Assembly: GCF_003651245.1 (NCBI RefSeq)
Contig: NZ_RAPE01000003.1
Location: forward strand, 420,782 to 484,781
DNA length: 64,000 nucleotides
Origin: Roseovarius spongiae
GTDB lineage: Bacteria > Pseudomonadota > Alphaproteobacteria > Rhodobacterales > Rhodobacteraceae
Direction: 5' to 3'
The notes under the pieces are model-generated. The model did not search any database. It was not told where the DNA came from and saw only the letters and a list, made by a program, of their open reading frames with translations. The position numbers and the translations under genes are program-made. Positions 26,982-35,972 of this stretch are shown one piece after another; position 1 is the stretch's first letter; the number at the start of each line of letters is the position of its first letter.

Positions 26982-28360
26982 AAAGCTGTGACATCGCCGT
27001 GATCGGCGCCGGCCCCGCCGGGCTCGCCGCCGCGACCAGGGCCGCCGACCTGGGATACGACACCGTCCTGCTGGACGAACAACCGTCCCCGGGCGGACAG
27101 ATCTATCGCGCCGTCGAAACCGCCGATCACGCGCGCACCGAGGTCATGGGCGCGGACTATGCCCGCGGGCGCGCCATCGTCGACGCCTTCCGCGCCTCGG
27201 GGGCCGCCTACATGGACGGCGCGCTGGTCTGGAACATCTCGACCGACCGGGTGATCGATTTCAGCCGCGGGGGCGCGTCCTCGCAACTCTCCGCGAAACG
27301 GATCATCGTCGCCACCGGCGCGGTCGAGCGGCCCTGGCCGCTGCCCGGCTGGACATTGCCGGGCGTGACCACGGCAGGCGCGTTGCAGATATTGATGAAA
27401 GCCTCGGGGATCGTGCAGGAGGACGCGGTCCTGGCCGGGTCGGGTCCGCTGTTGTGGCTGGTGGCCGCGCAACTGGTGGACGCGGGCGCCCCGCCGCGCG
27501 CCGTGGTCGAGACGACGCCGCGAGCGCATTACCGCGCGGCGCTCGCCCAGCTGCCCGCCGCCTTGCGCGCGCCCGGATACCTCGCCAAGGGTTGGCGGAT
27601 GATGCGCAAGGTCAAACGCGCGGGCGTCCGTCACTTTGCGGGCGCCGAGAATATCGCCATCGAGGGGGCCGACGCCGCCAGCGCGATCCGCTTCACCGCC
27701 AAAGGCGCCAGCGAGCGGATCGAGGCGAGCAGCATCGCGCTGCATCAGGGCGTCGTGCCCAATCAGCAGATCACCCGCCTCCTGCGGTGCGATCACGCCT
27801 GGGACGCCGCGCAGCAGTGTTTCCGTCCGGTGACGGACGAAGACGGGCAAAGCTCGGTCCAAGAGGTCTACGTCGCCGGCGACGGCGCGGGCATCGGCGG
27901 CGCGCTGAGCGCGGCGCTTCACGGCGAAATCACCGCGCTCGCCATCGCGGCGCGGGACGGGCGCGGCGATCCCGCCCGCCTGAAGTCGCTGCGCGCCGAG
28001 CGCGCGCGCGACGCCGCCGTGCGTCCCTTTCTCGAAACGCTCTACGCCCCCGCCCCGCATGTAACCGCCCCGGCGGACGACACCATCGTCTGTCGCTGCG
28101 AAGAGGTCACGGCAGGCGCCATCCGCGAGGCGGTGAACCTGGGCGCGCCCGGCCCCAACCAGGTGAAGTCCTTTCTTCGCGCCGGCATGGGGCCGTGCCA
28201 GGGCCGGGTCTGCGGCCCCGTGGTCAGCGCCATCATCGCCGAGCGGCGCGGCGAAACGCCCGGCGCGACGGGCTATTACCGCATCCGCCCGCCGCTGAAA
28301 CCGATCCCGCTGTCGGAACTCGCGCAATTCACCATCCCCGACGCGCCCGAAGACCGATGA
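26978..28360 (+). CDS. FAD/NAD(P)-binding oxidoreductase with C-terminal BFD-like Fe-S domain (HcnB/OoxA-like), second copy
   Basis: A 460-residue flavoprotein: FAD motif IAVIGAGPAGLAAATRAA at the N-terminus, conserved GAVERPWPLPGWTLPGV in the middle, and C-terminal cysteines in CRCEEV and GMGPCQGRVCGP. It overlaps both neighbours by four bases. It is a paralogue of the 18205 gene with the same domain order. Confidence 0.9.
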   Translation: MKSCDIAVIGAGPAGLAAATRAADLGYDTVLLDEQPSPGGQIYRAVETADHARTEVMGADYARGRAIVDAFRASGAAYMDGALVWNISTDRVIDFSRGGASSQLSAKRIIVATGAVERPWPLPGWTLPGVTTAGALQILMKASGIVQEDAVLAGSGPLLWLVAAQLVDAGAPPRAVVETTPRAHYRAALAQLPAALRAPGYLAKGWRMMRKVKRAGVRHFAGAENIAIEGADAASAIRFTAKGASERIEASSIALHQGVVPNQQITRLLRCDHAWDAAQQCFRPVTDEDGQSSVQEVYVAGDGAGIGGALSAALHGEITALAIAARDGRGDPARLKSLRAERARDAAVRPFLETLYAPAPHVTAPADDTIVCRCEEVTAGAIREAVNLGAPGPNQVKSFLRAGMGPCQGRVCGPVVSAIIAERRGETPGATGYYRIRPPLKPIPLSELAQFTIPDAPEDR

Positions 28361-29490
28361 GCGCGGCGGACCACCGCGCCGACCTGATCGTCATCGGCGG
28401 CGGCATTCACGGTTGTTCCGCCGCCCTGCACGCGGCGTTGCGCGGCATGTCGGTGATCGTGCTGGAAAAGGACACCGTCGGACGCCACGCCTCGGGGGTG
28501 AACGCGGGCGGCGTGCGCCGGCTCGGACGGCACTACGCCGAGGTGCCGCTGTCACAACGCTCGATGGAAATCTGGTATGGCATCGCCGATTTCCTGGACG
28601 ACGATTGCGGATTCCAGGTCGCACCGCAGATCAAGGTGGCCGAAACCGAGGAGGAGCTTGCCCAACTCGCCGCGCGCCGGGACGAACTCAATGACATGGG
28701 CTTCACCCACGAGGTTCTGCTCGATCGCGCGGAGGTGCGGGCGCATCTTCCGGCGGTGGCCGATCACGTGGTCGGCGGGCTGGCCTGCCTCGACGACGGG
28801 TTCGCGCAGCCCTACCAGACGACATTCGCCTTCCAGCGCAAGGCGGAGTCCCTCGGCGTGCGGTTCCATGAGCACACCCGCGCCAACGCCGTGCGCAAGG
28901 AGGGCGGCGACTGGCTGGTCGAGGCGGACGCGCAGCGCTTTTCCGCGCCCCGGCTGCTGAACGCCGCCGGCGCCTGGGCCGGAGACCTGGCCGCAGCCCT
29001 GAACGAGCCCGCCCCGGTCGAGGCGATCGCGCCGATGATGATCGTGACCTCCCGCCTGCCGCATTTCTGCGACGCCGTCGTCGGCGCGACAGGGCGGCCG
29101 CTGTCGTTCAAGCAGATGCCGAACGGGACGGTGGTTCTGGGCGGCGGCCGCAGGGGGCGCGCGGACAGGGCGACGAACCTGTCCGAGATGACGTTTCCCG
29201 AACTCATGCTGACGGCGCAGACCGCGATCGACATCTTCCCCGCGATGCGCGATGCGACCATCGTCCGCTCTTGGTCGGGGGTCGAAGGGCGGATGCCCGA
29301 CGATATCCCGGTCATCGGCCCCTCGGCGCGCCACGACAATCTCTATCACGCCTTCGGCTTTTCGGCGCACGGCTTTCAGCTTGGCCCCGGCGTAGGCGAG
29401 ATCATGGGCAACCTCATCGCCACGGGCGCGACCAACGCGCCGCTTCAACCGTTTTCAATCGCGCGTTTTTCCGACGCGCCCCAACCATGA
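28357..29490 (+). CDS. FAD-dependent oxidoreductase, DAO family (HcnC/SoxB-like catalytic subunit), second copy
   Basis: A 377-residue DAO-family enzyme with LIVIGGGIHGCSAALHAALR at the N-terminus and FGFSAHGFQLGPGVGEIMG at the C-terminus. It resembles sarcosine oxidase beta and opine oxidase subunits. It is the third subunit of the second trio. Confidence 0.88.
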   Translation: MSAADHRADLIVIGGGIHGCSAALHAALRGMSVIVLEKDTVGRHASGVNAGGVRRLGRHYAEVPLSQRSMEIWYGIADFLDDDCGFQVAPQIKVAETEEELAQLAARRDELNDMGFTHEVLLDRAEVRAHLPAVADHVVGGLACLDDGFAQPYQTTFAFQRKAESLGVRFHEHTRANAVRKEGGDWLVEADAQRFSAPRLLNAAGAWAGDLAAALNEPAPVEAIAPMMIVTSRLPHFCDAVVGATGRPLSFKQMPNGTVVLGGGRRGRADRATNLSEMTFPELMLTAQTAIDIFPAMRDATIVRSWSGVEGRMPDDIPVIGPSARHDNLYHAFGFSAHGFQLGPGVGEIMGNLIATGATNAPLQPFSIARFSDAPQP

Positions 29491-29501
29491 AGGAACAGCA
29501 C

Positions 29502-29846
29502 ATGCTGAAACGCCACATTCCCACCCGTATCAACCACCGCGTTGTCGAAGCCGGCGGCATCCTGCATTTCGGCGGCCTCATCGCCGATGACCTGAGCCAG
29601 GACATGAAAGGCCAGACGGCCCAGATCTGCGCCAAGATCGACAAGCTGCTGGCCGAGGTCGGCTCATCCAAGGAACGTCTCGTGACGGCCATGCTCTACA
29701 TCACCGATTTCGACCAGAAGGAAGGCATGAACGACGCGTGGCTCGAATGGCTCGACGCGGGCGATCTGCCGACGCGCGCCACTATCGGCGTGGCCGAGCT
29801 GGGCAAGGACGTGCTGATCGAGGTGGTCGTCTCGGCGGTCCGCTAA
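29502..29846 (+). CDS. RidA family protein (reactive enamine/imine deaminase)
   Basis: A 114-residue RidA/YjgF-fold protein. The region PTRATIGVAEL carries the arginine that binds the substrate carboxylate in active RidA enzymes. RidA proteins hydrolyse reactive 2-aminoacrylate-like imines, a sensible partner for the amine oxidases upstream, which release imines. The ATG at 29502 is preferred because AGGA lies seven bases upstream; the ATG at 29487 overlaps the previous stop and is an alternative. Confidence 0.85.
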   Translation: MLKRHIPTRINHRVVEAGGILHFGGLIADDLSQDMKGQTAQICAKIDKLLAEVGSSKERLVTAMLYITDFDQKEGMNDAWLEWLDAGDLPTRATIGVAELGKDVLIEVVVSAVR

Positions 29847-29869
29847 GGAGCGGAGCCCGACCAAGCGTC

Positions 29870-29900
29870 GGCGCGCGCCGGGTGTGACCCGGCGCGCGCC
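29870..29900. terminator. Long perfect hairpin between convergent genes
   Basis: GGCGCGCGCCGGGT (29870-29883) and its exact complement (29887-29900) form a 14-bp stem with a 3-nt loop (GTG), placed between the RidA gene and the convergent oxidase gene ending at 29903. The position suits a bidirectional terminator. There is no T-run on either strand. Confidence 0.6.
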
Positions 29901-29902
29901 CC

Positions 29903-31192
29903 TCAGCCCCAGACGTCGCGGAACCGCGCCCAGGTGACGGCTGCCGCGACCGCGGGTTTGCGCAGGAAGTGAAAAGGGATCGGGCGCATGGGCGTGACCG
30001 GGAAATTCAGCTCCTCCGCGGGCGTTCCCGCGGCCCAGTCCGCCAGTTCCCGCCCCATCGCCGTGGCCATCGCGACACCCCGCCCCATGTAGCCGAGCGC
30101 GGTCATGGCATTGTCCGACAGCCGGTGCAGGTGCGGGTAGTGGTCGGTCGTGATCGACACGAACCCGCCCCAGGCGTAGCGCCACTCGATATCCGCAAGC
30201 TGCGGATAGATCACCGCCGCCGCCCGGCGCAACGCGGCGAACTGGCGCTCTACGCCGCGCTCCGAGTAATCGCCGCGCCCGCCGATCAGGAAGCGGCCCT
30301 CGTCGTCGAAGCGGAAGTAGAGCAGCAGGCGCCGGCTGTCCGAGGCCGAATGCCCCCGCGGCAGGATGCTGCGGCGCAGATCGTCACCCAGCGGATCGGT
30401 CGCGACCTGGATCGAGCGGACCGGAACCTGCGTGCGCGCGAGGCGCGGGGTGGGGTCGCCCGTGTAGGCGTTGGTGCAGACCAAGACGCGCCGCGCGGAG
30501 AGCTGCCCCTCGGCGGTGACGATCGTGCTGCCCGCGCCGTCGCGGCGGATCTCGCTCACCCGGCTGTGGCTGTGCAGCACCGCGCCGGCGTCCCGCGCCG
30601 CGCGCGCAAGGCCGATCGCATAGTTGAGCGGGTGCAGCTTGCCGCCGCGTTCGTCGATCATCGCGCCCTGATAGGCCGTGCTGCCGAGGATATCGGCGGC
30701 CTCGTCGCGTGAAAGCAGCCGCATCGGCGCGTCGCGGCGGGTCCATTGCGCGACCCGTTCGCTCACCGTCTTCATCGCCGCGTCGTCATGGATGGGCTGC
30801 ACCCAGCCCTTCTGCGCGAACCCGCAGTCGATCCCGTGACGGCGCACCAGGTCGGCGACCAGATCGCCCGAGGCGCCCGACATGGCGATCATCCGCTCGC
30901 CCATCTCCACGCCGAACCGCACGCGCACGGTGTCGGGATCTTCCTTGAGCCCCGGATTGACCTGCCCGCCATTGCGCCCCGAGGCGCCCCATCCGGGGGT
31001 TTCCGATTCCAGCAGCGTGACGCTCACCCCCCTTTCGGCAAGGTGCAGCGCCGCCGACAGGCCGGTATAGCCGCCGCCGATGACCGCGACATCGGTTTCC
31101 GCCCGCCCCCTGAGCGCGGGGAAATCGGGGGTCGGGTTGGCGGTGGCGGTCCAGACGGAATTGGCGATGCCGGGGATTTCGTTGGCGATCAT
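29903..31192 (-). CDS. FAD-binding oxidoreductase, DAO family (PuuB-like)
   Basis: A 429-residue flavoprotein with the FAD motif VAVIGGGYTGLSAALHLAERG near residue 35 (first 20 covering GxGxxG), and the gamma-glutamylputrescine-oxidase-like layout through the C-terminal LGYMGRGVAMATAMGRELA. It oxidises an amine to an aldehyde and ammonia or a demethylated product; the substrate is not readable. The start at 31192 lies 13 bases after the previous stop and fits the family better than an upstream ATG at 31294. It is the last gene of the long minus-strand run. Confidence 0.87.
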   Translation of the reverse strand: MIANEIPGIANSVWTATANPTPDFPALRGRAETDVAVIGGGYTGLSAALHLAERGVSVTLLESETPGWGASGRNGGQVNPGLKEDPDTVRVRFGVEMGERMIAMSGASGDLVADLVRRHGIDCGFAQKGWVQPIHDDAAMKTVSERVAQWTRRDAPMRLLSRDEAADILGSTAYQGAMIDERGGKLHPLNYAIGLARAARDAGAVLHSHSRVSEIRRDGAGSTIVTAEGQLSARRVLVCTNAYTGDPTPRLARTQVPVRSIQVATDPLGDDLRRSILPRGHSASDSRRLLLYFRFDDEGRFLIGGRGDYSERGVERQFAALRRAAAVIYPQLADIEWRYAWGGFVSITTDHYPHLHRLSDNAMTALGYMGRGVAMATAMGRELADWAAGTPAEELNFPVTPMRPIPFHFLRKPAVAAAVTWARFRDVWG

Positions 31193-31205
31193 GGCGATAC
31201 TCGTC

Positions 31206-33239
31206 TCAAGCGATATGGCACAGGCGGAAGGCGTCGTAGATGGCGGCGTGGACGTTGCGGCTCGCCTGCGCGTCGCCGATGCGGTGGAGTTCATACCCCG
31301 CGCGTCCGCGCGGCTGCGGGCGGCGGTCGATCAGTGCGCCGATATCGGTCACGCCGTCGTTTGCCGCATCAATGCGCAGGGCGTCGAACATTTCGTTGTC
31401 GGGCACGGTTCCCATATCCACGACCACCTGGTCGACGTCGATCCGCATTTCTTCGCGGGTCAGTTCGTTCAGCAGGGTCGCCGTCAGGCGGTTGGCCGCC
31501 CGCGCGACCGAGACCAGCCGCAGATCGGTGAGCGGCGCCAGCCCGGCGCGCGAGAATTCGGTGCGCCAGCGGGTCGTCTCGGCATAGGTGAGGTCCTGCG
31601 CGACGCCTGCGTCGATGGTGGCGAAGACCACCTCGGAGCCGGCCTCCTGCGCGAGCTTCGCGGCCATCGGCGCGGGGTGGCGGCCCGTGCCGTCCCAGAC
31701 CAGCACCCGCGGCGCGGGTTTCGCCTGACCGCCGATCACGTCCCAGGCCGAAAGCGCGAGATCCGCGCCGGGGCCGAACCCGGTCTGCGGCAACCCGCCA
31801 GTGGCGAGGATCACGAGATCGGGATTCAGCGCGGCCACGTCGGCGGCCTCCATGAAGGCGTTGTAGTGGATCGGCACGTTCGCGCGCTCAAGCTCGGCCA
31901 GGCGCCAGTCGATGATACCGGTGATGTCGCGCCGCCAGCCGCTCGACGCCAGCACGAGTTGCCCGCCGGCCTGGCCCGCGGCCTCGTGCACGCTGACCTC
32001 ATGGCCGCGCAGGGCCAGCACGCGCGCCGCCTCGAGCCCGCCGGGTCCGGCGCCGACGACGACCGCGCGGCGCGGGCTGTCCGCGGGGCGCACGTCATGG
32101 GGCAGGATCGTCTCACGCCCCGTCACCGCGTTATGCAGGCATTTCGGCCGATACTGCGACTGGCAATGCTGCGCGCCGACGCAGGGGCGCACCCTGTCTT
32201 CCTCGCCCGCGGCGAGCTTGGCCACCAGGTGCGGGTCGGCGATCTGGGCGCGGGTCATCCCGGCCATGTCGATATGCCCCTCGGCCACCGCGTGCCGGGC
32301 CGAGGCGAGGTCCGAGATGCGCGCCGCGTGGAACACCGGCAGGCCCACCTCGCGCCTGAAGCGGCCGACATGCTCGACCCAGGGCGCGATGGGCGTGCCC
32401 ATGCCGGGCATGTTCTCCATCGTCAGCGCGCGCATCGTGTCCATGGAGCCGTAGATCGCGTTGAAGAAATCCGCGCCCCCGGCGGCCTGCAACATCTGCG
32501 CGGCCCGCGCGCTTTCCTCGGGCGAGAGCATCCCGTCGGGCCCTTCGTCCACCACCCAGCGGATGCCGATCAGGAAATCCGCGCCGACCGCCTCGCGCAT
32601 GGCGTCATGCACCATCAGCGTCAGGCGCATCCGGTTTTCCAGGCTGCCGCCGAACTCGTCGCTGCGCTGGTTGGTGCGCGGCGACAGGAACTGGCCGAGG
32701 ATATGCCCCCCGGTCAGCGTCTCGATCCCGTCGAGGCCGCCCTCCTCGCATCGCCTGGCCGCCGCCGCGTAGGCGGCGATGACGCGGTCTATGTCGTGGC
32801 GGTCCATTTCGCGCGGGATGGCGCGGTGCAGCGTCTCGCGCAGGGGCGACGGTCCGATCGCCGGCAGCCAATCGCCCTGGTAAGGATCGCCGCGCCGCCC
32901 GAGATGGGTGATCTGGCACATCAGCGCCGCGCCCTGGGCGTGCATGCGCTCGGAGAAGCGTTGCAGGTGCGGGATGACGCCGTCTTCGCCGACATTGATC
33001 TGGCTGAAGATGTTGGGGCTGTCGGGCGCGATGTTGGACGAGCCGCCGAACATCGACAGCCCGATGCCGCCCTTCGCCTTTTCCTCGTGATAGGCTTGGT
33101 AGGTCTCCTGCGGGTAACCGTCCACCTGCAACCCGCAGGCGTGGCTGGTCGACATGATCCGGTTGCGGATCGTCAGGTTGCCGATCTTGAGGGGCTGGAG
33201 CAGCGGATCCTTCGGCGTGCTCGGGGCCGTGTCGTTCAT
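31206..33239 (-). CDS. OYE-type NADH:flavin oxidoreductase with C-terminal FAD domain (N-demethylase/TMADH-like)
   Basis: A 677-residue fusion: an N-terminal FMN-binding TIM barrel of the old-yellow-enzyme type (about residues 1-340), a cysteine-bearing linker, and a C-terminal FAD/NAD(P) domain with AVVVGAGPGGLEAARVLALRG (first part of the motif) near residue 390. The cluster region reads CVGAQHC rather than the CxxC of classical 4Fe-4S members. Relatives with this layout include trimethylamine dehydrogenase, 2,4-dienoyl-CoA reductase and N-methylproline/dimethylglycine demethylases. With an amine oxidase downstream and a peptide-type transporter upstream, an N-demethylase role is the best guess. 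Confidence 0.85.
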   Translation of the reverse strand: MNDTAPSTPKDPLLQPLKIGNLTIRNRIMSTSHACGLQVDGYPQETYQAYHEEKAKGGIGLSMFGGSSNIAPDSPNIFSQINVGEDGVIPHLQRFSERMHAQGAALMCQITHLGRRGDPYQGDWLPAIGPSPLRETLHRAIPREMDRHDIDRVIAAYAAAARRCEEGGLDGIETLTGGHILGQFLSPRTNQRSDEFGGSLENRMRLTLMVHDAMREAVGADFLIGIRWVVDEGPDGMLSPEESARAAQMLQAAGGADFFNAIYGSMDTMRALTMENMPGMGTPIAPWVEHVGRFRREVGLPVFHAARISDLASARHAVAEGHIDMAGMTRAQIADPHLVAKLAAGEEDRVRPCVGAQHCQSQYRPKCLHNAVTGRETILPHDVRPADSPRRAVVVGAGPGGLEAARVLALRGHEVSVHEAAGQAGGQLVLASSGWRRDITGIIDWRLAELERANVPIHYNAFMEAADVAALNPDLVILATGGLPQTGFGPGADLALSAWDVIGGQAKPAPRVLVWDGTGRHPAPMAAKLAQEAGSEVVFATIDAGVAQDLTYAETTRWRTEFSRAGLAPLTDLRLVSVARAANRLTATLLNELTREEMRIDVDQVVVDMGTVPDNEMFDALRIDAANDGVTDIGALIDRRPQPRGRAGYELHRIGDAQASRNVHAAIYDAFRLCHIA

Positions 33240-33262
33240 GGCGCGTCCTTTCAGGGCGGGGT

Positions 33263-34006
33263 TCAGTCGGGACGCAGCAGCGGCTGGGCGCTGCGCGTCA
33301 GCCCGCCGTCGACCGCGATGTTCTGCCCGGTGACGTAGCTCGCCCCCTCGCTCGCGAGAAACGCCACGACGGCGGCGATCTCGCTGGGGGCGCCGGGGCG
33401 GCCGGCGGGGACGTGGGACGCGACGGTGGCGATCTTCTCGGGCGTGTAGGAGGCGCGCAGCGCCTCGGTCATGGTATAGCCGGGCGCGACCGCGTTGACC
33501 GTCACCCCCCGGTGCGCGACCTCCGCCGACAGCGCCGCCGTCAGCCCGTCGACGCCGAATTTCGACGCCGAATAGACGGTGTTCGTGGCGTTGCCCTGCA
33601 CGCTCCAGATCGAGGTGACGTTGACGATCCGCCCCCAGCCCTGCGCCAGCATGTGCGGCAGGCAGGCGCGCGTCAGCGCGTAGGGGCCGGTGAGGTTGGC
33701 CGTCATCATCTCGGCCAGCAGGTCGTCGCCGGTCTCGACCATCGCCGCCTTGCGGTTGATCCCGGCGTTGTTGATGAGGATGTCGGGGCGAAGCCGCTCG
33801 CCGGCCTCGGCGGCGGCGCGCGCGGCCGAGGCGGCGTCGAGATAGTCAAGCTGCATGTAGCCGATCGCGTCGTCGAGCCCCTCCGGCCGCTCCGCCGCGC
33901 GGCCGGTGATGGTGCAGGCGTGGCCGTCGGCGACGAACTGAGCGGCGATCGCCGCGCCGATCCCGCGCCCGGCGCCGGTGACAAGTGCGGTGCGTCGCTG
34001 GCTCAT
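33263..34006 (-). CDS. Short-chain dehydrogenase/reductase
   Basis: A 247-residue classical SDR: cofactor motif TGAGRGIGAAI (residues 10-20), NAGI near residue 80, and the catalytic YSASKFG with a preceding serine (VTSIWS). It oxidises or reduces a secondary alcohol or ketone. It overlaps the ATPase gene by four bases. The substrate is unknown; an alcohol on the imported compound, such as a hydroxyproline-type hydroxyl, is possible but not shown. Confidence 0.9.
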   Translation of the reverse strand: MSQRRTALVTGAGRGIGAAIAAQFVADGHACTITGRAAERPEGLDDAIGYMQLDYLDAASAARAAAEAGERLRPDILINNAGINRKAAMVETGDDLLAEMMTANLTGPYALTRACLPHMLAQGWGRIVNVTSIWSVQGNATNTVYSASKFGVDGLTAALSAEVAHRGVTVNAVAPGYTMTEALRASYTPEKIATVASHVPAGRPGAPSEIAAVVAFLASEGASYVTGQNIAVDGGLTRSAQPLLRPD

Positions 34007-34998
34007 TCGTCGCCTCCTTCGTTCTCATAGAGGTAGCACGCGGCAAGGTGCTCCCGCCCGACCCGGCGATGATCGGGATGAACCGTGGCGCACACCTCCA
34101 TCGCGTGCGGACAGCGGCCCAGGTAGCGGCAGGCGCGGGTGTCGTCGGTGAGCGGATTGAAGATGTCGCGCGTGCTGACCTCGGCGTCGCGCTGCCGGTC
34201 GAGCGTGCCCAGCAGTTCCCGCGTATAGGGGTGTTTCGGGTCGGCATAGACCTCGCGCGTCGGGCCGACCTCAAGCAGCTTGCCGAAATACATGATCGCG
34301 ATCCGATCGCACAGGAACCGCGCGACGTGCAGGTCGTGGGTGACGAAAACGATGGTCAGATCGTGGGTGTCGCGCAGCCTCTTCAGCAGGTTCAGGATCT
34401 GCGCGCGCACCGACACGTCGAGCTTCGACACCGCCTCGTCGGCAAAGAGAACGCGGGGCCGCGTGGCGAGCGCGCGGCCGATCGCGGCGCGCTGCAACTG
34501 GCCGCCCGACAATTCGTGCGGGAAACGGTTGCGGAACTGCGCGCCAAGCCCGACATCGGCCAGCAGCGCATCTATCGCGGCCGGCATGTCCCGCTTGCCC
34601 GCAAGCCCGTGCAGGCGCAGCGGGATGGCCAGCGCCTCGGCCACGGTCTGGCGCGGATTTAGCGACGAGAGCGGGTCCTGAAACACCATCTGCATCGCGC
34701 CGCTGCTCAGATCGAAGGGCGCGCCATCCAGCGTGACCCGCCCCCCCGCCATCGAGTGAAGCCCGAGCGCGGCCTTGCAGATCGTGGTCTTGCCGCTGCC
34801 GGATTCGCCCACCACGCCGAGGATCTCGCCGCGGCGCACCGCCAGGTCGACATGATCGACGGCGTTGAACTGCGTCATGTTTCCGCGCAGGCGCGAAACC
34901 AGCCCGGCGCCGGCGGTAAAGCTGACGACCACGTCCTCGAAGCGCAGGCAGGGATCGGTTGCGCCGGTCATGGCGCGGGTATCGGCGCTGGCCGTCAT
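34003..34998 (-). CDS. Dipeptide/oligopeptide-type ABC transporter ATP-binding protein (DppF-like)
   Basis: A 331-residue ATPase with Walker A GESGSGKTT, signature LSGGQLQRAAIGRAL, and the C-terminal oligopeptide-transporter domain with cysteines in CRYLGRCPHAMEVC, typical of DppF/OppF. It overlaps both the SDR and DppD-like genes by four bases. Confidence 0.93.
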   Translation of the reverse strand: MTASADTRAMTGATDPCLRFEDVVVSFTAGAGLVSRLRGNMTQFNAVDHVDLAVRRGEILGVVGESGSGKTTICKAALGLHSMAGGRVTLDGAPFDLSSGAMQMVFQDPLSSLNPRQTVAEALAIPLRLHGLAGKRDMPAAIDALLADVGLGAQFRNRFPHELSGGQLQRAAIGRALATRPRVLFADEAVSKLDVSVRAQILNLLKRLRDTHDLTIVFVTHDLHVARFLCDRIAIMYFGKLLEVGPTREVYADPKHPYTRELLGTLDRQRDAEVSTRDIFNPLTDDTRACRYLGRCPHAMEVCATVHPDHRRVGREHLAACYLYENEGGDE

Positions 34999-35972
34999 AT
35001 CGCGTCCTCCGACCGGTTCGCCTTGATGCAGCGCACTTCGCCGTGCTCCTTTACGTGATGCAATGCGATGGCGTGATCGCAGGCCGCGTCATAAAGCGGG
35101 CAGCGCGGCGCGAAACGGCAGCGGTTCTCGGGCCAGGCGCCGGTGCCGACCTCGCCCGAAATCTCCGTCAGCTTCTCGACGTCGCCCTCCAGTTCGCGCG
35201 CGGTCTTGACCAGCCCCTGGGTGTAGGGGTGGCGGGGGTCGCGCATCAGCGCCTCGGTCGGCCCCTGCTCGACGATCTGGCCGGCATACATCACGATGAT
35301 GCTGTCGCTGACCTGTTCGGCGATGGTCATGTCGTGGGTGATGAAGATGAACGATGCGTCGACCTCGCGGCGCAGCTTGTCGAAGAGGTCGATGATCTGG
35401 CGCTCCACGAGGTTGTCGAGATTGGTCGTCGGCTCGTCCGCCACGATGAGCGAGGGCTTGGAGAACATGACCAGCGCGATCAGGCAGCGTTGCAGCATGC
35501 CGCCGCTCAGCTGGTGCGGATATTTGCCAAGGGTCGTCTTCGGGTCGGCGATATCGACCTGCCGCAACGCCTCGGCCGCGTCGGCCATGATCCCGCCATG
35601 GCCCCCAGGATGCAGCCGGCCCACTTTGCGGAAGTGCCAGCCGACGGTCTTGACCGGGTTGAAGCTGCCCACCGGGTCCTGGAAGATCATCGCGAGGTCC
35701 GCGCCGCGCAGCCGGTCGAATTCGCGCGGCGGCAGCGCGGCGATGTCGCGCCCGTTGTAGCGGATGTGGTCCGCGCTCATCTCGCCGCCCGCGGGCAAGA
35801 GGCGCAGGATCGCCTTCGAGGTGATCGTCTTGCCCGAGCCGCTTTCGCCGATGAGACCGAGGACGCGGCCCTTGTCGAGCGTGAAGCTGACGTCCGAGGA
35901 CACCGGCAGGTCGCCCGCGCCCAAGCGGAACTTCACGTTGAGATTGGCGATCTCCAGAAGCGGCACAGTCAT
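34995..35972 (-). CDS. Dipeptide/oligopeptide-type ABC transporter ATP-binding protein (DppD-like)
   Basis: A 325-residue ATPase: Walker A GESGSGKT, signature LSGGMLQRCLIAL, and a C-terminal cysteine cluster CRFAPRCPLYDAAC that belongs to the family domain. The start at 35972 forms an ATGA overlap with the permease end. It pairs with the 34003 gene. Confidence 0.93.
   Translation of the reverse strand: MTVPLLEIANLNVKFRLGAGDLPVSSDVSFTLDKGRVLGLIGESGSGKTITSKAILRLLPAGGEMSADHIRYNGRDIAALPPREFDRLRGADLAMIFQDPVGSFNPVKTVGWHFRKVGRLHPGGHGGIMADAAEALRQVDIADPKTTLGKYPHQLSGGMLQRCLIALVMFSKPSLIVADEPTTNLDNLVERQIIDLFDKLRREVDASFIFITHDMTIAEQVSDSIIVMYAGQIVEQGPTEALMRDPRHPYTQGLVKTARELEGDVEKLTEISGEVGTGAWPENRCRFAPRCPLYDAACDHAIALHHVKEHGEVRCIKANRSEDAI

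Noticed and set aside
25541..28327. Open frame of 928 codons on the minus strand
   Set aside because: It is antisense to three well-supported flavoprotein genes, again with composition bias only.
31080..33338. Open frame of 752 codons on the plus strand
   Set aside because: It is antisense to the OYE-type flavoprotein gene, without any recognisable motif.
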